From Bacteroidia bacterium (GTDB taxonomy: Bacteria; Bacteroidota; Bacteroidia; AKYH767-A; OLB10): a stretch of 55,092 nt of DNA. The DNA lies in the NCBI GenBank assembly GCA_016788165.1, contig JAEUTH010000011.1:1-55092 (forward strand), read 5' to 3'. The translations under genes were made by a program, and so were the position numbers. Positions 35,224-43,655 of this stretch are shown piece after piece (position 1 is the stretch's first letter; every line of letters begins with the position of its first letter). Below the pieces are notes generated by a model that saw nothing but the letters and a program-made list of their open reading frames with translations, was not told the DNA's origin and searched no databases.

Positions 35224-35258
35224 AACCTCATTTGTAACCAAGCGTTACAAATGAGGTT
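35224..35258 (-). promoter_or_regulatory. Intercistronic hairpin between atpE and atpF
   Basis: AACCTCATTTGTAAC (35224-35238) and its exact complement (35244-35258) form a 15-bp stem with a 5-base loop. On the minus strand it is followed by GTTTTAA, a weak T-run. It could be a partial terminator or an RNA-stabilising element that raises atpB-atpE mRNA over the rest. Confidence 0.7.
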
Positions 35259-35283
35259 TGTGTTTTACCGTAATAAGCTTGTA

Positions 35284-35550
35284 TTACTTGGTTAAAATAA
35301 CCAATAAGCCAATTACCATTGCAAAGAATGCAGCACCTTCAACAAGAGCGGCAGCAACAATCATGTTCGAACGAATGTCGCCTACAGCCTCGGGCTGACG
35401 TGCAATACCTTCCATAGCACTGCCACCAATACGGCCAATACCGATACCGGCACCTACTGCAGCTAAACCAGCACCTAAACCGGCTAAACCATATCCGATA
35501 CCAATGTTTGATGCAGTTTCGGCAGCTTGTAATAAAATTGATGATAACAT
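35284..35550 (-). CDS. atpE: F-type ATP synthase c subunit
   Basis: The 88-residue ring-forming proteolipid with two membrane helices. The Gly-rich first helix (AGLAAVGAGIGIGRIGG), the polar loop RQPEAVGD and the proton-carrying Glu in ALVEGAAFFAMVIGLL are visible. The residue after Glu is Gly and there is no Gln/Ser pattern of sodium-type rings, so proton coupling is likely. Many copies are needed per enzyme, which gives meaning to the hairpin downstream. Confidence 0.96.
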   Translation of the reverse strand: MLSSILLQAAETASNIGIGYGLAGLGAGLAAVGAGIGIGRIGGSAMEGIARQPEAVGDIRSNMIVAAALVEGAAFFAMVIGLLVILTK

Positions 35551-35596
35551 AATGTGTAAGTATTAAAGTGTTTAAAATCGTTTATTTAAAATTGAA

Positions 35597-36787
35597 TTAA
35601 TGTGCATCGTGTGCATGTGCATGATCATCGTGCGACTCGAGTGCAGCACCAAAATATAATGAGGTTAATAAGGTAAATACATAGGCCTGAAGAAATGCAA
35701 CCAATAACTCCAATGCACCCATAAAAATGGTAAAGGCTATTGTGAAAACCGATACGCCATAGCCACCCGCTGCACTCATCTCACCAAATATAAAAATCAA
35801 TGAGAAGAATGATAAGGCAATAATGTGGCCTGCTGTTATGTTAGCAAACAAACGGACCATCAATACAAATGGTTTAAGGAATATACTTAGAATTTCTATT
35901 GGTGTTAAAATGAGTAGCACCCCTTTTGGCACACCGGGCATTGCAAATACGTGCATCCAGTAATCTTTGGTTCCATTTAAGGTGGTTATTATAAATACCA
36001 AAACAGCCAAAGTAAGGGTAACAGAAATGTTGCCGGTTATATTGGTACCTCCCGGAAACACAGGAACCAAACCTAACAGGTTGTTAAGCCAAATGAAGAA
36101 GAATACCGATAATAAAAATGGCAGAAAACGTTTGTAATGTTTTTCGCCAATGTTGGTTTTAGCTATATCATCGCGCACAAATAATATTAGCGGCTCCATA
36201 AGCGATTGTAGTCCTTTTGGTGCTTGTCCGGTACGTTTGCCGTAAGCTTTTGCTACCGACAAAAACAAAAAGAACATTATTAAGCAACTTAGCATAATGC
36301 TGAATGCATTTTTGGTAAGCGAGAAATCTAACAGGGCATCGGTGGTTACCTGGTCAATGGTTGCGTGGTGAGCGTCAATTGACTCGGTTTCATTTACAGC
36401 TACCACTTTATGACCTTGTAACATGTAGCCATTATAAGTTTGATGGCCATGATGAAAGTGGCTGCTCATAAAAAAATCCAAACCGCGCTGACTGCTATAA
36501 ATAATTATTGGTAGCGGAATGGTAATGCTGTTTGCACCTTCACCGGCAATGTGCCAATCGTGTGCATCAATTACGTGATCGATGATTGTTTTGCCCGGAT
36601 TAAACTTTTCAGTTGCATGGCCGGCTGCATCATGGCTTGTCTCAGTTGCATGGTTGTTTGCGTCAGTATGTTCTGTTGATTCAGAACTGGCAAGGCATAC
36701 AGCGTTAGCACAGGCTAAAAACACAATTAAAACAAGGGTTTTAAGGCTTAATACCTTCTCAATGCTTAGTGCTACAAGGCTTTTCAT
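35597..36787 (-). CDS. atpB: F-type ATP synthase a subunit
   Basis: The 396-residue proton-channel subunit. The conserved Arg lies in FVLMVRLFANITAGH near residues 305-319 of this frame, and LEL-x-VAFLQAYVF is the last-helix signature. Before the first channel helix there is a signal-like segment (residues 10-32) and a ~130-residue His-rich, extracytoplasmic extension (HTDANNHATETSHDAAGHAT); the C-terminus ends DDHAHAHDAH. Extended AtpB is common in Bacteroidota. I use the ATG at 36787: the longer frame to 36868 runs through the promoter box at 36822-36829. Confidence 0.92.
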   Translation of the reverse strand: MKSLVALSIEKVLSLKTLVLIVFLACANAVCLASSESTEHTDANNHATETSHDAAGHATEKFNPGKTIIDHVIDAHDWHIAGEGANSITIPLPIIIYSSQRGLDFFMSSHFHHGHQTYNGYMLQGHKVVAVNETESIDAHHATIDQVTTDALLDFSLTKNAFSIMLSCLIMFFLFLSVAKAYGKRTGQAPKGLQSLMEPLILFVRDDIAKTNIGEKHYKRFLPFLLSVFFFIWLNNLLGLVPVFPGGTNITGNISVTLTLAVLVFIITTLNGTKDYWMHVFAMPGVPKGVLLILTPIEILSIFLKPFVLMVRLFANITAGHIIALSFFSLIFIFGEMSAAGGYGVSVFTIAFTIFMGALELLVAFLQAYVFTLLTSLYFGAALESHDDHAHAHDAH

Positions 36788-36821
36788 GTTTATGGCTGAT
36801 AGGGTTTTTAAAACTCGGGCG

Positions 36822-36829
36822 CAAAAGTA
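36822..36829 (-). promoter_or_regulatory. -7 box of the ATP synthase operon
   Basis: TACTTTTG on the minus strand (complement of 36822-36829) followed by CGCCCG, 34 bases before the atpB start at 36787. No well-placed TTG was found upstream. Confidence 0.55.
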
Positions 36830-36871
36830 TAAATTAAACTTTCTGAAAAAAGTTTTTTGACTAAACAAAGG

Positions 36872-36888
36872 TCAAGCCTTTGGCTTGA
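36872..36888 (-). terminator. Small hairpin after the GNAT gene
   Basis: TCAAGCC and GGCTTGA (36872-36878, 36882-36888) with a TTT loop. On the minus strand it is followed by CCTTTGTTT, giving a weak terminator between the GNAT gene and the atp promoter. Confidence 0.45.
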
Positions 36889-36929
36889 TTTTAAAAACAG
36901 CGGTGTTTTTTACGCTAAAAACTTACGGG

Positions 36930-37427
36930 CTATGAGTTTACCGTTTCGAATACGAGCAGCCATTCATTGTCTTGTTGCATGCTACGCTTAAATACTAAGC
37001 CTAATTTTGTAAGCAGGTTTATGCTGGGCGAGTTAGCTGGCAGTGTAATGCCGGCAATGGTACCCCAAATGGGTAGCTGTTTTTGTAATAATATTTGTGT
37101 TGACTGGTATGCAATACCTTTACCCATAAATTGTGGTAGCAGTGCAAAGCCAATGTCGGCATGGGGTAGGTAGTTACGTTTTAACATGGTGTTTAGCCCA
37201 ACACATTGTTGTGTTTGTTTGTGAAAAATTACCCAATAATATGCAGCCGGAATTTGTTCTGTTTTTTCGATATATCGGTGTGCATCGTTTAATGTATAAA
37301 CATGCCTGTTGCCAATATTGTTTAGCCAACCTGTGGTGTTAAGTAGTAGTTTAATAAAAGTGGCATGTGCTTTTTGCAGTGGCAGTAACTGCAAATCGGT
37401 GGTTTGATAACTAAGCTGGTGAATCAT
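36930..37427 (-). CDS. GNAT family N-acetyltransferase
   Basis: A 165-residue GNAT_3-type acetyltransferase. DLQLLPLQKAHATFIKLLLN starts the fold; ADIGFALLPQFMGKGIAYQS near 91-110 contains the acetyl-CoA loop (MGKGIA, matching Q/R-x-x-G-x-G/A); LPANSPSINLLTKLGLVFKR near 129-148 is the terminal part. Acceptor unknown. The gene overlaps the end of the cyclase gene by 17 bases, so they are transcribed together. Confidence 0.84.
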   Translation of the reverse strand: MIHQLSYQTTDLQLLPLQKAHATFIKLLLNTTGWLNNIGNRHVYTLNDAHRYIEKTEQIPAAYYWVIFHKQTQQCVGLNTMLKRNYLPHADIGFALLPQFMGKGIAYQSTQILLQKQLPIWGTIAGITLPANSPSINLLTKLGLVFKRSMQQDNEWLLVFETVNS

Positions 37428-39159
37428 TTTGTGATGTGGATTGTAATTGTTGCACGTAATACATATCTATTTCGCCTTTGTTTTTTGCCATTATTTTGCC
37501 ACGATACTGACAGGTAAATTCATGTTTCACCAAATGATACGTGCTGCCACTAATGTTAACTTTACCGGGGTCGCTGCTCGACTCCATGCGCGAAGCAATG
37601 TTAACGGCATCGCCCCAAATATCGTAAGCAAATTTTTTAATGCCTACTATACCGGCAACAACGGGCCCGGTGTGCAAGCCAATACGTAACTCCCATTTTA
37701 GGGTTGGTTGGCTTTGTTCTTTATTAATAAGTGCCAGGTTGTGTTCGGCAAACTTTTTCATAAAAGCTTGCATTTCTAATGCTGCAAGCACACAGTCAAC
37801 AGCATGCGATGTGTTGGTAATAGGTAACCCTCCGGCACACATATAACTATCGCCAATGGTTTTAATTTTTTCGATACCGTATTTGCTGATTATTTTATCA
37901 AACTCGCTGTAGCAATAGTTTATTTCATTTACCAATTGCTGTGCTGTTAGTCGTTCGCTTAAAGCTGTAAAGTTTTTAAAGTCGGTAAAAAGTATGGTTA
38001 CTTCTTTAAAGTCCTTAGCATGGGCTGCTCCTGTTTTTCGCAGTTCATCAGCAGTTTCGGCAGGTAAAATATTTAAAAGCAGTTGGTCGCTTCTGCGTTT
38101 TTCATCAGCAATTTTATTGCGTTGTTTAAAAATGATAAATGCCGATAGTAATGCCAGGCAAAAGCTAACCACAAAAAAATTACGTATAAGCTTTTGTTTT
38201 TGTAATTGACTTTCGGCTTGGGCTTGATTTAATTGTTGTGTTGTAATGGTTTGTTGGCGCTGCTTTTCGAAACTATGTGCCATTTGAATTTGGCTGATTT
38301 TTGCATTGTTTTCGCTAAAGTTCTGAAACAGGTAAATGCTATCCTTAAAATTACGTGCCTCGTATGCTTTTTTAAAATTTTTATTTAGTAATGCCGTGTA
38401 CTCTAAGGCTTCATAGGCTTCGAAAATATGACTAACGCTTTTCGACTTTAGCGCATAGGCAACGCTTTGTTCGGCATAGTTTGCAGCTTTGTCTAACTGG
38501 TTAATTTTTCCATATACCATCGCAAAATCATGGTACAAACCGGCATAATGTGCATCGTTTGGGTGCTTGTTTAATGTATTTAAAGAAATGTTGTAGTAAT
38601 ACAGGGCTGAGTCATAGTTACCTAATCGCATGTGTACATAACCAATCAGGTTATAGTTTTTATCGGTTATAACTTCAGATTGCTTGTTTCCGATTGCCAA
38701 CGATTTTCGAAAACTTTGCATAGCCTCATCCCACAAAAACAAATCGGCCTGACAATGGCCAATGTTTTGGAGGCATTGGGTTAAACGCACTGTATCGTTT
38801 TTAATCCGGTAGATATCGAAAGCTTTCTGTTGATAGTCTAATGCTTTTTTAAAATCTTTTAGTCGCCAGTATAAATAGCCTAAGGCCGCTTCGGCATCGG
38901 CTTCAATGTTTTTATCTGAAGTGCGAACGGCTATTTCTAAAGCTGAATCGGCTAATTGTTTGGCTTCAATGTATAATGCTGCTTTGGTTTTTTCGTGGCA
39001 CCAATAAAGGTATTGATTGGCGCATGCCGTATCAGTTGGAAACTGTTCGATACGATTAATCAGTGATTGAAAAGAGCTGTCGGTTTGTGCCACCCCATGT
39101 GTGTGCTCCATCAGGTACACACAACAAAATAACAAACATTTAAACAGTCTAAAATTCAT
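37411..39159 (-). CDS. TPR-containing class III adenylate cyclase
   Basis: A 582-residue membrane signalling protein. Signal peptide or anchor at residues 1-25, periplasmic TPR repeats (~30-290, e.g. YLYWRLKDFKKALDYQQKAF), coiled-coil, a membrane helix near 325-345 (FFVVSFCLALLSAFIIF), then the cyclase catalytic domain (~375-560). Metal Asp residues are in ILFTDFKNFTAL and TIGDSYM; the adenine-selecting Lys is in IEKIKTIGDS and Asp in AYDIWGDAVNIASRM, which together indicate cAMP, not cGMP. The transition-state Arg is in ASRM. The sensed signal is unknown; TPRs face the periplasm by the topology inferred. Confidence 0.9.
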   Translation of the reverse strand: MNFRLFKCLLFCCVYLMEHTHGVAQTDSSFQSLINRIEQFPTDTACANQYLYWCHEKTKAALYIEAKQLADSALEIAVRTSDKNIEADAEAALGYLYWRLKDFKKALDYQQKAFDIYRIKNDTVRLTQCLQNIGHCQADLFLWDEAMQSFRKSLAIGNKQSEVITDKNYNLIGYVHMRLGNYDSALYYYNISLNTLNKHPNDAHYAGLYHDFAMVYGKINQLDKAANYAEQSVAYALKSKSVSHIFEAYEALEYTALLNKNFKKAYEARNFKDSIYLFQNFSENNAKISQIQMAHSFEKQRQQTITTQQLNQAQAESQLQKQKLIRNFFVVSFCLALLSAFIIFKQRNKIADEKRRSDQLLLNILPAETADELRKTGAAHAKDFKEVTILFTDFKNFTALSERLTAQQLVNEINYCYSEFDKIISKYGIEKIKTIGDSYMCAGGLPITNTSHAVDCVLAALEMQAFMKKFAEHNLALINKEQSQPTLKWELRIGLHTGPVVAGIVGIKKFAYDIWGDAVNIASRMESSSDPGKVNISGSTYHLVKHEFTCQYRGKIMAKNKGEIDMYYVQQLQSTSQNDSPA

Positions 39160-39167
39160 ACGTACAA

Positions 39168-39197
39168 CAAAAATAAAACTAAATAAACAGGGCGCAA
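39168..39197 (-). promoter_or_regulatory. Promoter of the cyclase gene, overlapping a terminator
   Basis: TTG (complement of 39195-39197), 19 bases, TATTTTTG (complement of 39168-39175). The -33 element lies inside the downstream arm of the TonB gene terminator. The -7 box ends 8 bases before the ATG, so the mRNA would be leaderless or nearly so. Confidence 0.6.
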
Positions 39198-39217
39198 CCT
39201 TGCGAGGTTACGCCCTG
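39176..39217 (-). terminator. Terminator of the TonB-dependent receptor gene
   Basis: CAGGGCG-C-AACCT (39188-39200) and AGGTT-A-CGCCCTG (39205-39217) pair with one internal mismatch and a 4-base loop; T-rich sequence (TTTATTTAGTTTTATTTTT) follows on the minus strand. Confidence 0.82.
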
Positions 39218-39240
39218 TAAAAGCGATGTTACAAAAAGTT

Positions 39241-41445
39241 TTAAAATGAGGCCCTGATTGTAAAACTAAAACTACGACCTGCTGCATTTATGCCTGATGC
39301 AAAGGTGCGGTATTGTGTGTCTAAAATATTTAAAACCCCGGCTTGTAGCATCAGGCTTTTATTAAGCTGATAGCCAGCACGCAGGTTTATTGTTAGCCAT
39401 GCCGGCATGCCATCAACAGTTGCATATTCTAAATTGTCTTCGCCACTGTTGCTATAATCTTTAAGCGCTTTTTTACCATTAAAGTTTGTCCACAACTCGG
39501 CATTAAATTTCGATTTTTGATATTGTAAGCCTAAACGACCGTACAATGGTGGTATATGGTCAAGAGGTATATCAGTAGTGTCGGTTTTTATGCGTCCATA
39601 GGTATAGGCAACCGATGCTGTGGCCGTAAAATTTGTGCCTAAGTCAGCATAAATACTGCTGCTAAATCCATAAATAAATGCTTCGGTATTGTTTTGGCTG
39701 GCCATAACTCTGCTAAGTACACCATCATACATTACACTATCGGCACCATTAAGTGTGGCAGGTGCTGTTTGTATGGCATCTTTAAACCAGGTGTAAAAAC
39801 CCACATTTTCCCAGCGTACCGTTTTGCCAAAATACTTGGTTATATTTAATTCGGTATTGTACGTTTTTTCTGGTTTTAAATCGGGGTTGGGAATAATAAG
39901 CGAGCCCGGTTCCGAGTCGAAAACCTTACCCAAATCATCAACATTGGGTGCTCTAAAACCGGTACTTGCTAACACCGAAAATTTCCATTGTTCCGTTGGC
40001 AAATAAACCAAGCCCAAATTACCACTTAAAGCCGTGTTGTTTTGTGTTACATCATCATAAGGAAACGGGAAAAATGTTTTATCGGTAAACTCCGAATACA
40101 AATGAATGGCTTGCGCCCTGATGCCTGCATTTATACTAAGTGTCTTATTTAACTTAAATGTATTTGTAACATATACAGCAAAGTTACTCATGGTATTATC
40201 GCCACCCGGATAACGTGTGTCTAACGATGTTGAAACTCCGGTTACAATATTTTCTCTGCGTGCAAATGAGTTTAACCATTGGTATTGTCCTTCGAAACCC
40301 AGCCTGAAATTGTTGTTATCAGTATTCCGACTAAAATCAACATTAAATCCAAGCATATTCACTTCTTCGGTACGATGCCCGAGATTGTTGCTTTTATACC
40401 TGCGGTTATGCCTGCTTTCAATTACATTTTGATAGTTGATATTTGCATTAATGTTTTGAAAAAAATGTTCCTGATTTTGTAAATGCATTTCGTAAGCGGC
40501 AAGCAAACGTGTTTGCGGTCCATAGTACCATTCGGCAAATGCCAAATCCCCATTTCCACTCAATTCGGTTAACCGGTCATAACGAGGTATATCAGACGAA
40601 GTACTGTATTGCAAATTTACTACGTGAGTAAGATGCTTGTTTTGTTTGAATAAAAATTTCTGCAAAACATCTACCTGATTATATCCGCTAAACTTTTGCA
40701 TCCATTTATCGTTGTTGGCCACTATACTGTCTTTGCCTTCGATACGGTCGATGTAATAAGGTCTCATACCAAAAACCGAATCCTGAAACAATTTGTTTCG
40801 CCCCGATTTCTGATCACCCATGTCGCTATAAGTTACCGAAGTGAGAGAACCAAAACGTTTGCCGGCTATATTTAAATCGAGGTGGCCGGTTTTTTCATTG
40901 TTAATACTTCCGTAACGTGCGTAGGCATTGCCATTAAGTAGTAATTTATCGTTTGATAATTGCGGGTTGCGCGTATGCATGTGTATAACACCACCCAAAG
41001 CATCGCTTCCATATACCGTACTCGATGGCCCATACAATATATCAACCCGTTCAAAAACATTTTGATCAAAAGTGAGTATATTTTGGAGATGGCCCGAACG
41101 ATAGATTAAATTATTCATCCGTACATTATCTAACGTGAGTAATATACGACTTGCTTCAAAACCACGGATAGCCGGGCTTCCGCCACATTGCTGGCTGGTT
41201 TGCACATTTAAATTACCGGTTAGCATGATTAATTCTGCCGTGTTTTGCGCATTGAGGGTTTTTATCTGTTTAGCATTAATGGTACTAAATTGCTGCACTA
41301 CTTCTTTGCGCTTTTCTTCAACCTTATTTACAGAAATTACAGCTTCTTTAAATTCGATAATTTTATTGGTTGTATCTGGTGCTTGTTGTGCAAACAATTG
41401 CAAACAACTTGCGTATAATAATATAGTTATGATTGGTTTTTTCAT
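39241..41445 (-). CDS. TonB-dependent receptor, heme/hemoglobin type
   Basis: A 734-residue outer-membrane receptor. Signal peptide at 1-20 (ILLYASCLQLFAQQ), a plug domain (about 45-165, IRGFEASRILLTLDNVRMNN, YGSDALGGVIH) and a 22-strand barrel ending SFSFTIRASF with terminal Phe. FRAP (GFRAPNVDDL) and NPDL (IPNPDLKPEKT) boxes in the barrel are those of heme/hemoglobin receptors, although the His often found between them is absent. Import of an iron source by TonB energy is likely; the ligand is inference. A long inverted repeat lies in the leader. Confidence 0.88.
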   Translation of the reverse strand: MKKPIITILLYASCLQLFAQQAPDTTNKIIEFKEAVISVNKVEEKRKEVVQQFSTINAKQIKTLNAQNTAELIMLTGNLNVQTSQQCGGSPAIRGFEASRILLTLDNVRMNNLIYRSGHLQNILTFDQNVFERVDILYGPSSTVYGSDALGGVIHMHTRNPQLSNDKLLLNGNAYARYGSINNEKTGHLDLNIAGKRFGSLTSVTYSDMGDQKSGRNKLFQDSVFGMRPYYIDRIEGKDSIVANNDKWMQKFSGYNQVDVLQKFLFKQNKHLTHVVNLQYSTSSDIPRYDRLTELSGNGDLAFAEWYYGPQTRLLAAYEMHLQNQEHFFQNINANINYQNVIESRHNRRYKSNNLGHRTEEVNMLGFNVDFSRNTDNNNFRLGFEGQYQWLNSFARRENIVTGVSTSLDTRYPGGDNTMSNFAVYVTNTFKLNKTLSINAGIRAQAIHLYSEFTDKTFFPFPYDDVTQNNTALSGNLGLVYLPTEQWKFSVLASTGFRAPNVDDLGKVFDSEPGSLIIPNPDLKPEKTYNTELNITKYFGKTVRWENVGFYTWFKDAIQTAPATLNGADSVMYDGVLSRVMASQNNTEAFIYGFSSSIYADLGTNFTATASVAYTYGRIKTDTTDIPLDHIPPLYGRLGLQYQKSKFNAELWTNFNGKKALKDYSNSGEDNLEYATVDGMPAWLTINLRAGYQLNKSLMLQAGVLNILDTQYRTFASGINAAGRSFSFTIRASF

Positions 41446-41465
41446 TGAATATAAAATATGGGTTA

Positions 41466-41509
41466 ATACAAAAGCACAGCAATGCCATTTTACAAAGCTG
41501 CTTTTGTAT
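41466..41509 (-). promoter_or_regulatory. Inverted repeat in the leader of the TonB receptor gene
   Basis: ATACAAAAGCA (41466-41476) and TGCTTTTGTAT (41499-41509) are perfect complements separated by 22 bases, 20 bases before the start codon. CAGC and GCTG extend the stem. It could be a regulator-binding site or an RNA hairpin that controls the receptor. Confidence 0.6.
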
Positions 41510-41540
41510 AATAATTAGGGATTTAATTAAATGCTGTTAG

Positions 41541-42110
41541 TTAAGCCACTTTAGGTGGAGGCACAATGAGCCCATAGAACCCCGAAATAGTATTTGTTTG
41601 GCATGGCTGAAACAGGGTAAGGCGCATTAAAGGCATACGCTCAAAATTAAATGCATTAAACACGGTGCCAATAAACATGCCTACCGCTTTTAAACTTATT
41701 CCTTTTTTAGCATGATGCATGAGTTGATATGCCTGATGCATAGCAGCTTCTTTTGTATCGGCAATGGCTGTAACAAAAACCCGATTGCCCTGTACTTTAA
41801 CCGTTATTAAATCGAACCACTGTTTGTTTAAACAAATTTCACGTGCATTAACTTTTGCCTTTTTAAATGCTGCAACACCTAAGCTAAATTGCACAATCTT
41901 TTCAGGCATTTTACTGCGTACGTCTTTATAGTGTTTAAACAATGCCAATGGGTAACAAATGGTAGCAGCCAAAGCATTAAACAATATAATGCCTGTTAAA
42001 AAACAGGCTATACTTATGCGTATATGTTTTTGCTGTATCACCATCACAATGATACTAAAGTATTGCATTTGTTTTATATCAAACTCAGAAATGAAATGGA
42101 ACATCTCCAA
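41541..42110 (-). CDS. Hypothetical single-pass membrane protein next to TonB receptor
   Basis: A 189-residue protein that I do not recognise. One hydrophobic helix (about residues 30-53, IRISIACFLTGIILFNALAA) is followed by a soluble basic domain and a conserved-looking end with YGLIVPPPKVA. Small proteins with C-terminal PPPK-like tails are seen next to TonB receptors in Bacteroidota. Starts at residue 15 or 23 are also possible, since the helix would then be N-terminal like a signal anchor. Location suggests a role in the same uptake process. Confidence 0.55.
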   Translation of the reverse strand: MEMFHFISEFDIKQMQYFSIIVMVIQQKHIRISIACFLTGIILFNALAATICYPLALFKHYKDVRSKMPEKIVQFSLGVAAFKKAKVNAREICLNKQWFDLITVKVQGNRVFVTAIADTKEAAMHQAYQLMHHAKKGISLKAVGMFIGTVFNAFNFERMPLMRLTLFQPCQTNTISGFYGLIVPPPKVA

Positions 42111-42130
42111 TTCATTCGGTTTGTTTCTTC

Positions 42131-42164
42131 AGCAGTAAACAATATGGTATTATTGTTTACTGCT
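42131..42164 (-). repeat. Hairpin covering the stop codon of the M23 gene
   Basis: AGCAGTAAACAATA (42131-42144) and its exact complement (42151-42164) form a 14-bp stem with a 6-base loop. The stop codon (42157-42159) is inside the stem. No T-run follows, so it is not a simple terminator; it may stabilise the upstream mRNA. Confidence 0.6.
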
Positions 42165-43524
42165 TTATAAAACGCTGTTTTTCGTTAGCTACTATAAGCA
42201 TATAAACACCCGGCTTAATTGTAGAAACGTTTATATCAGTTTCGGTAAACATTGCATTAAGCGTAGTTGTTTTAATCAATCGGCCTGTTGCATCAATAAT
42301 GTGAGCTTCGGTGTTTGTTTCTATACTATAATCAAAATGTAAATGGTCGGTAACAATATTTGGATAAATGTGTAACCATGTGTTTGCATCCGGTTCATCG
42401 GCCACGGTGCGTGCTGTGGCTGTAATATTAAAATTACGTACAATGGTATCGCCATTGTAAATACATCTGTATTGCCAGGTACCTACCGCTTCGTTTGACG
42501 CAATGGTAAAATACCAGTACCAATAAGATGCTGCATAATGAACACTAAATGTATTATTCCAACTGCTATAGGTGGTACCATTGGGTCGTGTTATACGATA
42601 ACTGGCAACGCTGCCACTAACCTGGTCGTGAAAATAGCTGGCAAAATAAACCACGTTGCCACGTACAAATGATGTGGCCTCATTGGTGGTTTCGATGGTA
42701 GGGCATGACGGATATACCGGAGGGGTGCTATGCGTAGCAATGTGATTTAAATGCGAATCGTAATAGGGTAGTTGATTTTTCCACCAAGAGTTATTGTTTA
42801 AGGTATTACAAGCTCCCTGATAAGGATCAATAAGTGTATTGGATGCATTGTACACTTCAAAATGCAGGTGCGGGCCAGTAGAATTACCGCTACTGCCTAC
42901 CTTACCAAGCTTTTCGCCAATGGCCACTGTGTTGCCTACCACTTTATTGGTTAATGAGTTTTTTTTCATGTGGCCGTACCAAGCAATGCTGCCATCTGCA
43001 TGTTGTACATACACTGCATTCCAATTACCGCTGCCAAAGCCACAGTTGTTATCAGCATTGCCATCATACTTACCTACTATGGTTCCAGCGGCAGCAGCAA
43101 CTATATTTGCCGCACCTTCTTTTTTCATTTTCCATGGATATGGCCATAAAAATATATCAATACCTTGGTGATTGTAGCCCGTTATGTCATAAGTGCGTGT
43201 GCCGCAGTTATAATCTTGCAAGGCATTTTGTGCAGGGTTGTGGTCCACATAATTGCCTATGCCATACACATATTTGTAGGTTGTACCAGCTTGCTTCACA
43301 GGCCACCTGAATTTAGGTGGTGCCATTAAACTTTTTTGCAAAGCGCCTTTTAGTTCAAGCGTTTTAATGTTTTGTTGTACATCCTGCCAAATTAATTTTT
43401 GTTGTGCAGGGCTTATACATTCGGCATGTGAAATTTGATATGAGCCTCCACCTTGACCCAGTAACTGTGCCTGTGTACTAAATGTAACAAGCATACATGT
43501 AATAGCAAGTAGTTGTTTTTTCAT
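42157..43524 (-). CDS. M23 peptidase with T9SS sorting domain
   Basis: A 455-residue exported metallopeptidase. Signal peptide 1-19; LytM/M23 domain from about 110 to 245 with the zinc motif HQGIDIF (H-x3-D) and HLHFEVYN (H-x-H); YGHMKKNSL and GSSGNSTGPHLHF are the usual flanks. A beta-sandwich follows (~270-365), then a T9SS type A sorting domain (last ~80 residues, IYPNIVTDHLHF ... GVYMLIVANEKQ). It would cut peptidoglycan crosslinks or Gly-rich peptides outside the cell, perhaps of other bacteria (inference). Confidence 0.9.
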   Translation of the reverse strand: MKKQLLAITCMLVTFSTQAQLLGQGGGSYQISHAECISPAQQKLIWQDVQQNIKTLELKGALQKSLMAPPKFRWPVKQAGTTYKYVYGIGNYVDHNPAQNALQDYNCGTRTYDITGYNHQGIDIFLWPYPWKMKKEGAANIVAAAAGTIVGKYDGNADNNCGFGSGNWNAVYVQHADGSIAWYGHMKKNSLTNKVVGNTVAIGEKLGKVGSSGNSTGPHLHFEVYNASNTLIDPYQGACNTLNNNSWWKNQLPYYDSHLNHIATHSTPPVYPSCPTIETTNEATSFVRGNVVYFASYFHDQVSGSVASYRITRPNGTTYSSWNNTFSVHYAASYWYWYFTIASNEAVGTWQYRCIYNGDTIVRNFNITATARTVADEPDANTWLHIYPNIVTDHLHFDYSIETNTEAHIIDATGRLIKTTTLNAMFTETDINVSTIKPGVYMLIVANEKQRFIKQ

Positions 43525-43623
43525 AGCAATGGTTTTAAAATTGAATGTTCTAATTTAATAATTAAACCATTCATATTACGCTTTGAAATTTAACTTTAAA
43601 TATAAGCGATAGCTAATGCGCAT

Positions 43624-43647
43624 AAAAAAACCAGCATAGCCGGTTTT
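43624..43647 (-). terminator. Terminator of sodA
   Basis: On the minus strand AACCGGC, a TAT loop and GCTGGTT pair (one G-U wobble) and are followed by five T. It begins 9 bases after the sodA stop. Confidence 0.75.
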
Positions 43648-43655
43648 AATACATT

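Noticed and set aside
36788..36868. N-terminal extension of atpB to 36868
   Set aside because: The extension crosses the TACTTTTG box and precedes a proper signal-like start at 36787.
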